Source: G965116155 sp965116155
GTDB taxonomy: Bacteria; Bdellovibrionota; Bdellovibrionia; Bdellovibrionales; UBA1609
Assembly (NCBI GenBank): GCA_965116155.1
Contig: OZ220488.1
Coordinates: 248,001 to 312,000 of the forward strand
DNA length: 64,000 bases
Direction of reading: 5' to 3'
Under the pieces are notes generated by a model, which searched no databases, was not told the DNA's origin, and was given only the letters and a program-made list of their open reading frames with translations. The stretch's first letter is position 1, and each line of letters opens with the position of its first letter. The translations under genes were made by a program, and so were the position numbers. Of the stretch, positions 33,969 to 43,070 are shown piece after piece.

Positions 33969-36900
33969 ACCAAAGGCCCAATCGCATTGTTTTGTAAGAT
34001 TGCCAATAACACCATCGGGCGGCAGTATAGATGTGTGGCCTGCTTGGGAGCTTGGGGGCGCTTTGTTTACAAATGCTAAAAAATTAGCTGCGCAAAATTC
34101 AACAAGCTGGCGCAAACTGTCTTTAATCGCATTGGGCTGCACCTTGGCGCTGGTGCTTTTGCAAAGGTGCGACAGCGAAGACCCTGGTACTCTTTCGGCA
34201 CTTGGCAATCCACCAAGCGCTATTGTTTTAGCTAAGGGCCAAAGGGTCGAGTTAAGAGCTTGGCTGCATAAGTATTATTTTGCCAATATAGGTGACAGTG
34301 ATTGGCAGCAGATCCGATTCCGCTGGTCCGCTGACACCAACCGACAAGGCAGCCCGCCTATGCTGCCTAATGCCAATGTCATAAGCGTGCACGACGGAGA
34401 CCGGGTGGTTAGTGGCGCGGCGCAGCTGTTTAACAGCCTCGACATTGAAGGCCTGGGTATTGGGAGCACAAGCTTGCACTTGGACCTGCTGCCTGAAGGT
34501 TCGACCAGTGAAGTAGAACATCGTGTTACCAATTTAAAAGTGCTCGTAACCGAGCGCGTGCGCACTCAGGTAGGAGCCAGTGGGCAAAGGGTGGAGCTGA
34601 TTGGGCCTCAAGACATAATAGAAGACGCCCATGCATTTTACACGGTGCAAGCTGTGCCTGGAAGCACGGCGCGTGAGTACGCAGGCTTTGTAGGAGCGCG
34701 TCGCAGTACGGCGATTTCGTCCAACTTGGCCGACACAGGCTCTGCGCCGCACCACAGCTGCTACGAGGAGGGCCGCCTCAAAGAGGATCGGGATTTTTGT
34801 GTGCCTTTGCCCGACGAAAAATACAGCTTCAAGCGCCAAGCCAATGGGGGGTTGGGGTTTTTGTATTCTGTTATTACAGCAAACCGTGGCAGCTTGCCTT
34901 TGCCGCACCAGTTAACGCTTATAGGTGTGCGTAATACAGAAAGCGATGTTAGTGTTGAACATTTAGAAGTGGCGCTCATGCCCAATGCAGCAGGTACGGG
35001 CACGCGCATTAATATCAAGCTGCATGATTTCTTTTACGGTGGCACCGATTTAGCGCCTGGTTTTTTTACTGCGAGCAATTTAAGCAGTGCCCTTACGCCT
35101 TTAGCCTTAAGTCATAACTTTGCAAACGAAGATGACACAAATTTTTTACCCAAAGTAGAGCTCATCTGGAACTGTCCCGCGGCGAGTAATGCTTTTTTGC
35201 GCAATATCGCGCCAGGCTGTGTAGATACTCCCGCTCAGCTTATTACGGCTTCTTATATCAACCAGCCCATTACGCACTATTGTGTTGAGCGCTGCGTGAG
35301 CGACACGGCGCAGTCTAGCACTGCGCCTTGCGCCGATACCAATCACAGCAGTTGGCAAAAGCGAGTAGCCGATTGTGCCAGCACTAAGCCTCAGGTGGTG
35401 GCGGCTGGTGCGGATGCACCTGATGATGTTTTGTACATGCAAAACGGACGCTTTGGTTACAACGACACCCAGGATTTTGAACCTCGCAAGTACTATGCAT
35501 ACCGTTTGCGCTTGGTAAATCGCATAGGGAGCACCCAGGCGGCGCCCACACCTACTTGGGTGGATACGAGCTTAACTAAAATTGTGCGTCGTGAGCGGCA
35601 TAGGGCGCCCACAAGGGTTAATGTGGAATACGCAGGATCTAGAGAGCTAAGGGTGAGCTGGAGCCATGCAACGAGTGGAACGGAGTTTGAGTTAGAAGAA
35701 TGCCGCAAATCTGCAGCGGGGCGCCCCACTAACAATGAGCTACAAGCAGCCACTACTGCAGCGTGGTGCTCGGGAGGGCACTTGGTGAGAGCGGTGGATT
35801 TTTCGGACTGCAAAAACTCTCCCACAAACACTGCGACCTCTTGTGTGCGCACGGGTTTACAAACCGACAAGCACTATTATTACCGCGTGCGCGCAGCTGC
35901 TAGTAGTACAAAAACTGCTAGTTCATGGGCGCACGACCTAAACCCTCGAGCTACGCCGCGCACTACGCCTGCTGATAGTGTGGGAGTTGTGCGTACGAGC
36001 GTAGCGGGCGAGCTGCGTATAAGCTGGGTTATCCCCAAAGGGGCAAGGGCCTTTGCGCTGGAGCAATGCATAAAAAGCACGCGCTCAGTGCCAAGTAATG
36101 CAGACCTGTCCCAAAGCGCGCGTGCCAACTGGTGCACCGGAGGTACGGCGAGTGTGGTGAACCTGGCAGATCCGGACTCTTGTAAAGAGACAACCACAGT
36201 GGAATCTACGTCTTGTACAATTACAAACCTACTTGCAACCAAGTACTACTATTACCGTGTGCGCACCAAGCGTAACACCCACCATGCAGCAGGGGAGTGG
36301 AAGCACGACAGCACTCCAGCGGATACTCCTGCCTCTGCAACTACTCAAGCCAAACCCACTAGCGTGCAAGTGCAGCGCACCAGTGTAGTGGGCGAGCTCA
36401 AGATCAGCTGGCGCGGCACAACCGGGGCAAGGTTTGATTTAGAAAAGTGCATAAAATCCTCTGCTGGCAAACCTACTACTGCACAATTGGCCCAAAGCGC
36501 GCGCGCCGATTGGTGTGAGGGAGGTACGGCGAGTGTGGTGAATCTGGGGAACTCTGAACATTGTAAAGAAACCACCACTTCGCTATCGAAGCTTTGCACA
36601 GTTGAGGATTTGGACACAACCAAGCACTACTACTTTCGGGTGCGTGCTAAGGCCGTGGCGTCGTCTAGACTGGCCAGTGCTTGGGCGCATGACAGCACTC
36701 CTCAAACCACACCCAGAGCTGTGGCTATTGCGGCTGCGGCTATAAGCAGTGTGCAGGTGGTGCGCACTACTGTCGCGCGCGAGTTGCGAGTAAGCTGGGC
36801 AAGTGCGGGTTCGCCTGAGTTTGTGTTGGAAGAGTGCAAAAAGTCTGCGCGCGCCGTGCCTAGTAGCACGGATCTGGCACAAGGTGTAAGCAGCAACTGG

Positions 36901-38655
36901 TGCACGGGGGGTGCGGCGAGTGCTATAAACCTGGATACAGCCTCTTCGTGCAAAGAAACCACCACGGACTCCAGCACCACTTGTACGAGAACGGGTTTAG
37001 ATACAAGCAAGTACTACTATTATCGGGTGCGCACCAGGGCTACAGTATCGGCTTTGCAAAGCCTGTGGGCGCAAGATACAACACCTATAGACTCGCCCTT
37101 GCCACAAAATAGCCTGAGCGTGGAGCACGCCAGTGCGGGCGAGCTGTTCTTGAGCTGGGTGTCTGCAGAGAGCTCCGTGCAGATCCAGCAATGCGTCAGC
37201 ACCAGTGCAACCAGGCCTGCAGGTTTGCAGTCTGCACGTAGCACGTGGTGTGGCGCTGGCACAGATAAGAACGTTAATTGCCGCGAAGACAACTATGCCG
37301 CCATTAAAAGTTGCACGGTGCGGAACCTACAAACGGCACCAGACAAGCACTACCACTATAGGATCAAGTTTGGCACGGGCCAATGGGTCCAGGCCGCTGC
37401 GGGGCGTTTTGTGACACAACCACGCTCTGGTACGGGTAACAGCTATGCTGCGCCTACAAATGTAATGGTGGCTTATACGGGAGTGCCAGGTGAGCTGCGT
37501 TTGAGTTGGCAAAGCACTGCGCAGGGTTTTGATATAGAAGAGTGCTCCTATGATCCTACTGGGCCACCTGCTGTGGAGAGTTTTTTCCTAGACAACCTCC
37601 AGTCTGCCCAGAGCACGGGGAGCCCCAGTGTGGCATGGTGTGCGGCGCAGGGTATTACTACTACCGTGCGCAGTATTGACTTAACCGATCCGGATGCTTG
37701 CGAAGAAACCACCACAGCCACCAGCACCCGGTGCACGATTTCGAGCTTAAATCAGGGTAGGTTTTATGTTTATAGGTTAAGAGCCAAAGCATCGACCAAT
37801 GTGAATCCAAGTGCTTGGACTACAGACAAAACGGCCCAAAAATACACAGGCGATGTGTATCCCAAAGCCATTGCACCTGATTTTGTCACGCAGCCTTCTA
37901 TAGGTGCCGGAACCGTCGGGATTTTGCGCCAAAAAATCATGCTGCACTTTAAGTATAACAACCCGCGCTTTTTTAATTTGTTCCAAATGCAGCAGTGCCA
38001 AAAACCGCAGCCTCGCACACGCGAAACGCCCAATGAGGCCAGGCTGCAGCAGGCTGATAAAGACAACTGGTGTGAAGATGGTGTTGCAAGTGTTGTAGAT
38101 GTAGGTAGTGGGGCTTCGGGTAGTGTGTGCTTGCTTTCAGACACTACCAATTTGCGTGTTTGCACGATTGCAAATTTAGATGAACAGCCCGTTTATTGGT
38201 ACAGAGTTCGTGTTAAAACCACTCAAGGTACTGACACTTGGACCCCATGGGTGGCCGACAAAACGGGCACGGGCACTCAACCAAATCCACCCTATAGAAC
38301 TCCCTCTGTTACATCAAGCAACTTTAGGGTCAAAAAAACCAGCGCTACTGTGCGTAAGCTCACATGGACCAACACGGATTCTGCAGCTCATTTTGAGTTA
38401 GAAGAGTGCGTAAAAACCTCAGCCTCAGCTCCTGTGCGTTTGGATGTGCAGCAGGTGTCGCATGCGCTTTGGTGCCGTGGGGGCACAGTGAACGCTATCA
38501 ATCTGGGTGCGTCATCCAGTTGCTCTGAAACCACCACTACTCAGTCCAAAGCCTGCACGCGCACGGACCGCTCTAGCTCTAAGCATTACTACTATCGTGT
38601 GCGTACTAAGGCCTCAAGTTCAAAAAACAAGAGCCACTGGGTAGCAGGTGTTTAA
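33913..38655 (+). CDS. Giant surface protein with about eight Cys-rich FN3-like repeats
   Basis: The frame has 1580 codons. The start is uncertain: a lipoprotein-like signal (LIALGCTLALVLLQRC) begins near residue 72, so a start near 34065 is possible. The N-terminal 480 residues have beta-rich domains. From about residue 564 eight modules of 110-150 residues repeat at about 564, 690, 815, 944, 1065, 1179, 1335 and 1467. Each opens with a strand pair like VAGELRISW. E-x-C-x-K-S, then a Cys after Trp (W-C-x-G-G), C-x-E-T-T-T and C-T follow, and the module closes with KYYYYRVRTKA. The frame is FN3-like with two likely disulfides per module. An adhesive or receptor role is plausible. It converges on cpaC, overlapping by 4 bp. 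Confidence 0.8.
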   Translation: MFGTKISTPVLKTQPPPTRPKAQSHCFVRLPITPSGGSIDVWPAWELGGALFTNAKKLAAQNSTSWRKLSLIALGCTLALVLLQRCDSEDPGTLSALGNPPSAIVLAKGQRVELRAWLHKYYFANIGDSDWQQIRFRWSADTNRQGSPPMLPNANVISVHDGDRVVSGAAQLFNSLDIEGLGIGSTSLHLDLLPEGSTSEVEHRVTNLKVLVTERVRTQVGASGQRVELIGPQDIIEDAHAFYTVQAVPGSTAREYAGFVGARRSTAISSNLADTGSAPHHSCYEEGRLKEDRDFCVPLPDEKYSFKRQANGGLGFLYSVITANRGSLPLPHQLTLIGVRNTESDVSVEHLEVALMPNAAGTGTRINIKLHDFFYGGTDLAPGFFTASNLSSALTPLALSHNFANEDDTNFLPKVELIWNCPAASNAFLRNIAPGCVDTPAQLITASYINQPITHYCVERCVSDTAQSSTAPCADTNHSSWQKRVADCASTKPQVVAAGADAPDDVLYMQNGRFGYNDTQDFEPRKYYAYRLRLVNRIGSTQAAPTPTWVDTSLTKIVRRERHRAPTRVNVEYAGSRELRVSWSHATSGTEFELEECRKSAAGRPTNNELQAATTAAWCSGGHLVRAVDFSDCKNSPTNTATSCVRTGLQTDKHYYYRVRAAASSTKTASSWAHDLNPRATPRTTPADSVGVVRTSVAGELRISWVIPKGARAFALEQCIKSTRSVPSNADLSQSARANWCTGGTASVVNLADPDSCKETTTVESTSCTITNLLATKYYYYRVRTKRNTHHAAGEWKHDSTPADTPASATTQAKPTSVQVQRTSVVGELKISWRGTTGARFDLEKCIKSSAGKPTTAQLAQSARADWCEGGTASVVNLGNSEHCKETTTSLSKLCTVEDLDTTKHYYFRVRAKAVASSRLASAWAHDSTPQTTPRAVAIAAAAISSVQVVRTTVARELRVSWASAGSPEFVLEECKKSARAVPSSTDLAQGVSSNWCTGGAASAINLDTASSCKETTTDSSTTCTRTGLDTSKYYYYRVRTRATVSALQSLWAQDTTPIDSPLPQNSLSVEHASAGELFLSWVSAESSVQIQQCVSTSATRPAGLQSARSTWCGAGTDKNVNCREDNYAAIKSCTVRNLQTAPDKHYHYRIKFGTGQWVQAAAGRFVTQPRSGTGNSYAAPTNVMVAYTGVPGELRLSWQSTAQGFDIEECSYDPTGPPAVESFFLDNLQSAQSTGSPSVAWCAAQGITTTVRSIDLTDPDACEETTTATSTRCTISSLNQGRFYVYRLRAKASTNVNPSAWTTDKTAQKYTGDVYPKAIAPDFVTQPSIGAGTVGILRQKIMLHFKYNNPRFFNLFQMQQCQKPQPRTRETPNEARLQQADKDNWCEDGVASVVDVGSGASGSVCLLSDTTNLRVCTIANLDEQPVYWYRVRVKTTQGTDTWTPWVADKTGTGTQPNPPYRTPSVTSSNFRVKKTSATVRKLTWTNTDSAAHFELEECVKTSASAPVRLDVQQVSHALWCRGGTVNAINLGASSSCSETTTTQSKACTRTDRSSSKHYYYRVRTKASSSKNKSHWVAGV

Positions 38656-40127
38656 TTTCTTAACCGAAATTTGCGTCGGATAATATCAGACCCTTCGTGT
38701 GCAAAGGATTTTAGTACAGGGGTAATAAACACCACGAACTGGGACTGGTTTTTTTGAAAATCCTTAGAAGAATACAAACTAAACAAAGGGTTCTTCACGC
38801 CAGGAGGAGCCGAGTTGTAGCCAGTGATTTTATTGTTGGCCACTAACCCTCCGATAGCAGCGCTTTCACCATTGGCCACTGTTACAATGGTGTTAATGCG
38901 CTGCTGCGACACAATGGGAGCGCCGCTGGAAATCCCCACTAAAGCGCTCACACTCAGTTGCGTTTGGAGCTTAATGGCACTGCCGCTGCCTAAGGTAGGC
39001 GTGAGTTTCATAGACAAGCCCACCGACTTAAAAGAGGTCTGGGGCACACTGCCCGAGCCTGTTGGTACCATGGTGGTATAAGGGTAATCCGTAAGTGAAT
39101 CTAGGGAGCCGCTTTGCCCCGACTCTATAATAATACTAGAGCTCTTTAGTTCGCGTGCTGCGCCATGCTGCTTGGCCCAGTTGAGCTTTGGCATTAAATT
39201 AGCCACGACGCCTGTTATGGCAGACGTAATGGCTCCTACACCTTTTGAGCTAGAAGCCTCTAAGCCCGCTTTGGCTGAAACATCTAAAGACGGAGTCCAG
39301 TTAAAGTTAAACCCGCGGGAGTAGTTTTTTTTCAGCTCCACATAACGCACAATGATTTGAATAATATGGGTCTTGGGCTTTTGTGGTTTAGCTTGCCTTA
39401 CGCGCACTAGATCAATCACAAACTCCGACTTGCGAGAGAGTATTTTACGGTCCGCTGTGGCCTCGTCCACAATAACATCTGGCGCATAAGCCTCGGCTAT
39501 GACTTTGGCTTTTTGTTTTTCTTCAATACTATTTGCAACACCCGTAATGAAAAACTTGTTATTAATGGCTCGCACATGGATCTGAGGGTTACCAATGGCG
39601 CGTTCCATAAACTGCGCAATACGCACCTGAGCCTCAGGGTTAAGGGTTACAAGCGACATTGCATGATCTGGGTACTGCTTTACAACAGAGTGAATGCGCG
39701 CGATGTCTTTAGGGAGCAGGATTTTGCCATCTACTACAATTTTGTCGTTTAAAATTTTAACCTCAATGCCATCTATGTCACGGAGCAAAAATTTAATCTC
39801 GCGCACCATTTTATGTAGGTTTGTTTTAGAAACGTGCAAATTAAACTGATACAAAATGGCGCCGGTGGTTTTGTTTTTGATCACCATGGTACCCACCCCT
39901 GGTTTGATGGGCACAAAGCGTACGATGTTCTTTTTGGCGTTGTGCTGTATTTTAGTAATGCGCCTAAAAGTGCCCTCGGCCTTAATTTTGCCCGCTAAGC
40001 GGGGTAAGCGCACATCGCGGTGCACGCCCACGGTGAGGTTAATATGCTGCACCCGCTGGGTCTTCGCATGTGCGAAGCTGCTGCTTAGCATAAGAAAACC
40101 CAGTACAAATGCGCTAAGTGCTCTCAA
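38652..40127 (-). CDS. cpaC: Flp/Tad pilus secretin CpaC (RcpA)
   Basis: The protein has 491 residues. A signal peptide MRALSAFVLGFLMLSSSFAHA is followed by the N-terminal pilus-assembly domain (NLTVGVHRDVRLPRLAGKI), two BON-like segments and the C-terminal secretin domain (SSSIIIESGQSG; VANGESAAIGGLV; FQKNQSQFVVFITPVL). It forms the outer-membrane channel for Flp pili. It lies 12 nt downstream of cpaB, the standard order. No cpaA, flp or ATPase gene is in the window, so the rest must lie elsewhere. Confidence 0.9.
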   Translation of the reverse strand: MRALSAFVLGFLMLSSSFAHAKTQRVQHINLTVGVHRDVRLPRLAGKIKAEGTFRRITKIQHNAKKNIVRFVPIKPGVGTMVIKNKTTGAILYQFNLHVSKTNLHKMVREIKFLLRDIDGIEVKILNDKIVVDGKILLPKDIARIHSVVKQYPDHAMSLVTLNPEAQVRIAQFMERAIGNPQIHVRAINNKFFITGVANSIEEKQKAKVIAEAYAPDVIVDEATADRKILSRKSEFVIDLVRVRQAKPQKPKTHIIQIIVRYVELKKNYSRGFNFNWTPSLDVSAKAGLEASSSKGVGAITSAITGVVANLMPKLNWAKQHGAARELKSSSIIIESGQSGSLDSLTDYPYTTMVPTGSGSVPQTSFKSVGLSMKLTPTLGSGSAIKLQTQLSVSALVGISSGAPIVSQQRINTIVTVANGESAAIGGLVANNKITGYNSAPPGVKNPLFSLYSSKDFQKNQSQFVVFITPVLKSFAHEGSDIIRRKFRLRN

Positions 40128-40139
40128 GTGCTCGCCTCC

Positions 40140-41006
40140 TTATAAATCCACAAAAGGGCGTTTGCGCTTGGGTTTGGGTTTAGGCCGGCGCGTGCGAGGC
40201 TTGGGCTTGGGTGTCGAGGGTTTAACAGAAGCCGGTGCGCGGGTTTTGGTTAACTTGTCTAAGCTAGCCGCTAGGACGTTTTCTTTTTTCCTATCACTCG
40301 GGTGCCTTAGGGTTAAAAACAACGTACTAGGCGAGGTAGAGAGTATGTAGATCAAATCCTGCGCCTCACGCGGACTGACTTCTATTGTGATGGTGTTAAA
40401 GTCTGTATCGCTACGCAGGTTGCGTACAAAATTGTCTTCTCCCACCTGCTCAAACACCCGCGGCAGCTCGTTGCTAATACGAAGCCCTGTTGCAAGTATG
40501 GGGATATCTTGTAACATCGTGCGGACCTGGCGCTTGCGATTGAAACCACTGCCTACATCCAGCGCTGCAATAAGGTCAATACGGTCGCCGGGTTTTACGA
40601 GTTTGGCCACTCCGCGCACATCGTCTACAGGCAAAGTCAGTGCGCGCATTCCAGGCTGCACCTGAAGCGACAGTCCCGTTACAGGGCCTGGGGCGAGCAT
40701 TTTGTTTTTTAAAATTTGTTCTCCCTTTGTTATGGGAGCGAGGGCAACTTTGCCAACAGCTAGGTCGGGGTTTTTAACCGCGTTGGGCTGTTTGTAGGCT
40801 GAGGGTATCTCTATGATATCCACCATGGTTTCATCAATGGTTTCCATTTCGCTAATGTCGCGCGTTGCTATAAGGACATTGCTCTGCACGCCGAAGTTTT
40901 TGGTTAAAATTTTGCTCTTTTCTTGGGTATAGCTATAGAGCAAAAACATGCCGAGCAAGCCGGCACCTAGAGATATCCATAAATTTTTACTTTCATCGTG
41001 ATTCAA
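40140..41006 (-). CDS. cpaB: Flp pilus assembly protein CpaB (RcpC)
   Basis: The protein has 288 residues. An N-terminal membrane helix (LWISLGAGLLGMFLLYSY) is followed by a SAF domain (VLIATRDISEMETIDETMV, KVALAPITKGEQILKNKML) and VQPGMRALTLPVDDVRGVAK, characteristic of CpaB. The tail (PKPKPRTRRPKPKPK) is a basic Pro-Lys-Arg stretch that may bind peptidoglycan. It is followed by cpaC. A repeat block lies directly upstream, so the promoter may lie in or beyond it. Confidence 0.9.
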   Translation of the reverse strand: MNHDESKNLWISLGAGLLGMFLLYSYTQEKSKILTKNFGVQSNVLIATRDISEMETIDETMVDIIEIPSAYKQPNAVKNPDLAVGKVALAPITKGEQILKNKMLAPGPVTGLSLQVQPGMRALTLPVDDVRGVAKLVKPGDRIDLIAALDVGSGFNRKRQVRTMLQDIPILATGLRISNELPRVFEQVGEDNFVRNLRSDTDFNTITIEVSPREAQDLIYILSTSPSTLFLTLRHPSDRKKENVLAASLDKLTKTRAPASVKPSTPKPKPRTRRPKPKPKRKRPFVDL

Positions 41007-41022
41007 AATACACCCCTACCTA

Positions 41023-41212
41023 TTAAAGCGCTAGCCACATGCTCTGGGCTAAGCGCAATCTACCTAATAGCCTCTGCAAGAGGCGGCCATTAGGTAGATA
41101 AGCGTCCTACAGAGCTTGGGGCGGCCTATACAGCATCTATGAGCCTGTAGCCTTGGGCGATCTCTAAGCCCAAGGCGACCATACTTGCGTCAAAGTATCA
41201 AACATTGAGTAA
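41023..41212 (+). repeat. Intergenic structured repeat, complete forward copy
   Basis: It runs from TTAAAGCGCTAG, through CCACATGCTCTGGGC and an inner stem ATCTACCTAAT..ATTAGGTAGAT, to CCTACAGAGC and linker GGCGGCCTATACAGCATCTA. The second hairpin is CCTTGGGCGATC..GCCCAAGG, and the copy ends at GAGTAAAC. The outer stem has decayed compared with other copies. Confidence 0.8.
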
Positions 41213-41243
41213 ACCCCTACCTAGGGCTTATCGGCAGGTTACA

Positions 41244-41619
41244 AGTTAGAGTGTTAGCCCAAAATTCTGTGGGACGCTTGGTCCGTAAGGATTAGAGTGT
41301 TAGCCACATACTCTGGGCAAAGAGCGTAAGCATAAAAGTGTTAGTGGCAGTACCTTAACCGGAAAACGCAGACCCTTGGTTGCCTCCAAAGGAGGCATGC
41401 AAAAGGGTCAAGTGACGAAGTTAAGGTGCTGCCACGCGCTGGATAGGAGCGCAGTCTCCAGTGTAGCCCCTTCAGAAAGGGGCGTGTACACTGGAGACAA
41501 GTGCCCCACAGAGTATGTGGCGGCCTATAAGGCTACCATCGCGACCGCCTCCTCACAGAGGCTGCTCTACCGCCGCCGCTCTATCCCAGAATTTTGGGCT
41601 AGCACTCTAATGCTTACGC
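41244..41619 (+). repeat. Mosaic of stacked and nested repeat copies
   Basis: TTAGAGTGTTAG plus CCCAAAATTCTGTGGG (41244-41271) is a half copy. A second starts at 41291 with arm GCCACATACTCTGGGC. Its loop holds a nested element (GTGGCAGTACCTTAAC with GTTAAGGTGCTGCCAC, about 41343-41435). The outer arm closes at GCCCCACAGAGTATGTGGC (about 41503). The block ends in the reverse edge GGGCTAGCACTCTAATGC, which holds the stop of the thioredoxin-like gene. Confidence 0.8.
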
Positions 41620-42176
41620 CATTTAATAGAACACCCCATAGAGGGCGTAGGGGCAAAAGGCAGGGGGCGTTGATCGTGAGCGCACTGCAGAGCCATTTTA
41701 AGCTCTTCTCTGGTCACTTTGGCAGGATCTTGCCAAGAGTCATCTAGGCGCCCCCGGTAAAATAGCACCGACTCCTTTTTGGCATTTTGAGGGGCGTAGA
41801 CAAAAAAATCCGGCGTACACACGGCGCCGATCTGGCGCGCCAATTTTTGCTCAGCATCCACGCAATAAGCAAAGCTATAGCCCTTAGACTGGTACAATGA
41901 AAGCAAAGCTTTAGGGGCATCCTCAGGATAAGCCTGTGGGTCGTTAGAACACACACCCACCATGCCCCAGTTTTGTTTTTTAGCAAAGTGCCCTAAAGCA
42001 ATTAGCCTGGATTCAATAGCCTTTACATAAGGGCAATGGGCACAAATAAACATCACAAGCTTAGGCGTTTGGGGTACAAAGTCCGCGCTGCTGAACACCC
42101 CACCTTGCAGTGTGGGTAAAGAGAACACAGGCAACACAGCCTGAGTGTCTGTAGGTGCATGCACTAAGGGAGGCAT
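41607..42176 (-). CDS. Thioredoxin-fold peroxiredoxin-like protein
   Basis: The protein has 189 residues with the active-site motif CAHCPYVK after a buried strand (KLVMFICAHCPYV), plus GAVCTPDFFVY and the C-terminal SMGCSIKWRKH. These match the small 'redoxin' family of cytosolic AhpC/TSA relatives. A thiol reductase or peroxidase role is likely, but the substrate is unknown. It is 6 nt downstream of the lipoprotein gene and in the same operon. The TAG stop lies in the repeat edge CGTAAGCATTAGAGTGCTAG. Confidence 0.8.
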   Translation of the reverse strand: MPPLVHAPTDTQAVLPVFSLPTLQGGVFSSADFVPQTPKLVMFICAHCPYVKAIESRLIALGHFAKKQNWGMVGVCSNDPQAYPEDAPKALLSLYQSKGYSFAYCVDAEQKLARQIGAVCTPDFFVYAPQNAKKESVLFYRGRLDDSWQDPAKVTREELKMALQCAHDQRPLPFAPTPSMGCSIKWRKH

Positions 42177-42182
42177 GGCTTG

Positions 42183-42905
42183 TTAAGGACCTTTTTTAAC
42201 AGGTGGCGTAGGGCGCCTTTTTGAGGCTTTAGCGGGCTTGGTAGGCTCCGGCTCGATATCCTCAAACTCGGACAGGTCTTCTGGCGGGGTTGCGGGCTGA
42301 GGCGGTGCTGTCTCTTCAGGTTCGGCAGCGCCTTTGGTAGCAGTGGCTTTTTGTGGGCTTTGGGGCAGCTCGGCTTCTAGCATTTCAGCATCAGGCTCAA
42401 AGCTTCTGGGCTCAGGAATGGGGTTTTTCGGTGGTGAACACTCAAAAGCCAACAAAGGCCACACACTGCCCCCCCGAGGCTTGGTGTTGCGCTCTGTGGG
42501 ATGACAGTTGGGAGGGCGGCACTCGAGCAAAGGCGATGCGTCTCCATCTAAAGCCTCAATCCTAAAGGCCTCCCTAGAGGGGCACTTGCTTTGGGCAATG
42601 CTGCGCGCTTTTGCTAAAATCTCGTGCTCGGTTTTGTAAATGTGTGCCCTGTACTTAGGCGAGTAGCAAGAAGACGCATAAACCCTTTTGCCGGCGCGGT
42701 TTTTACCGAGCGAGCAAAACCCGCCCTTGACCTTAATGATCTCAATATAACGGGTCTTGCCGCGCTTGTAGAGAAAATCCACCGTATAATACTGCGGGTG
42801 ATTAGCCGTAAGGCGAAAACACCCCGTTAGTAACGCCAAAGCCCCGGCAACCACAAAGGCTTTTAAAAACACACTAAAAAACACTTGGCCCGCTTTTAGC
42901 CGCAT
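42183..42905 (-). CDS. Lipoprotein with Pro/Glu-rich tail
   Basis: The protein has 240 residues. The signal ends in a lipobox (ALALLTGC at about residues 22-29). The folded part has several Cys (GGFCSLGKN, YASSCYSPKYRAHIY, SKCPSREAFRIEALDG, CRPPNCHP). The C-terminal third is acidic and Pro-rich, then basic (KASKRRPTPPVKKGP). No family is recognised. It precedes the thioredoxin-like gene by 6 nt; a redox partner for its cysteines is possible but the two would be in different compartments. Confidence 0.65.
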   Translation of the reverse strand: MRLKAGQVFFSVFLKAFVVAGALALLTGCFRLTANHPQYYTVDFLYKRGKTRYIEIIKVKGGFCSLGKNRAGKRVYASSCYSPKYRAHIYKTEHEILAKARSIAQSKCPSREAFRIEALDGDASPLLECRPPNCHPTERNTKPRGGSVWPLLAFECSPPKNPIPEPRSFEPDAEMLEAELPQSPQKATATKGAAEPEETAPPQPATPPEDLSEFEDIEPEPTKPAKASKRRPTPPVKKGP

Positions 42906-43070
42906 GCTCTACATTATGGCCCCTCCATTTTGCCGGTGGCTAGCAGATTTTTAATATTTTCCGCACAGCGTTGTGGTGGTTGCTGTTTTTGGATGCTAGT
43001 TTAAGAGATTGAGACAGTAGCCAGAGTCTATTAGGATCGGGGCTAGGGTATTTTGCCAGCAGGAGGTGTT

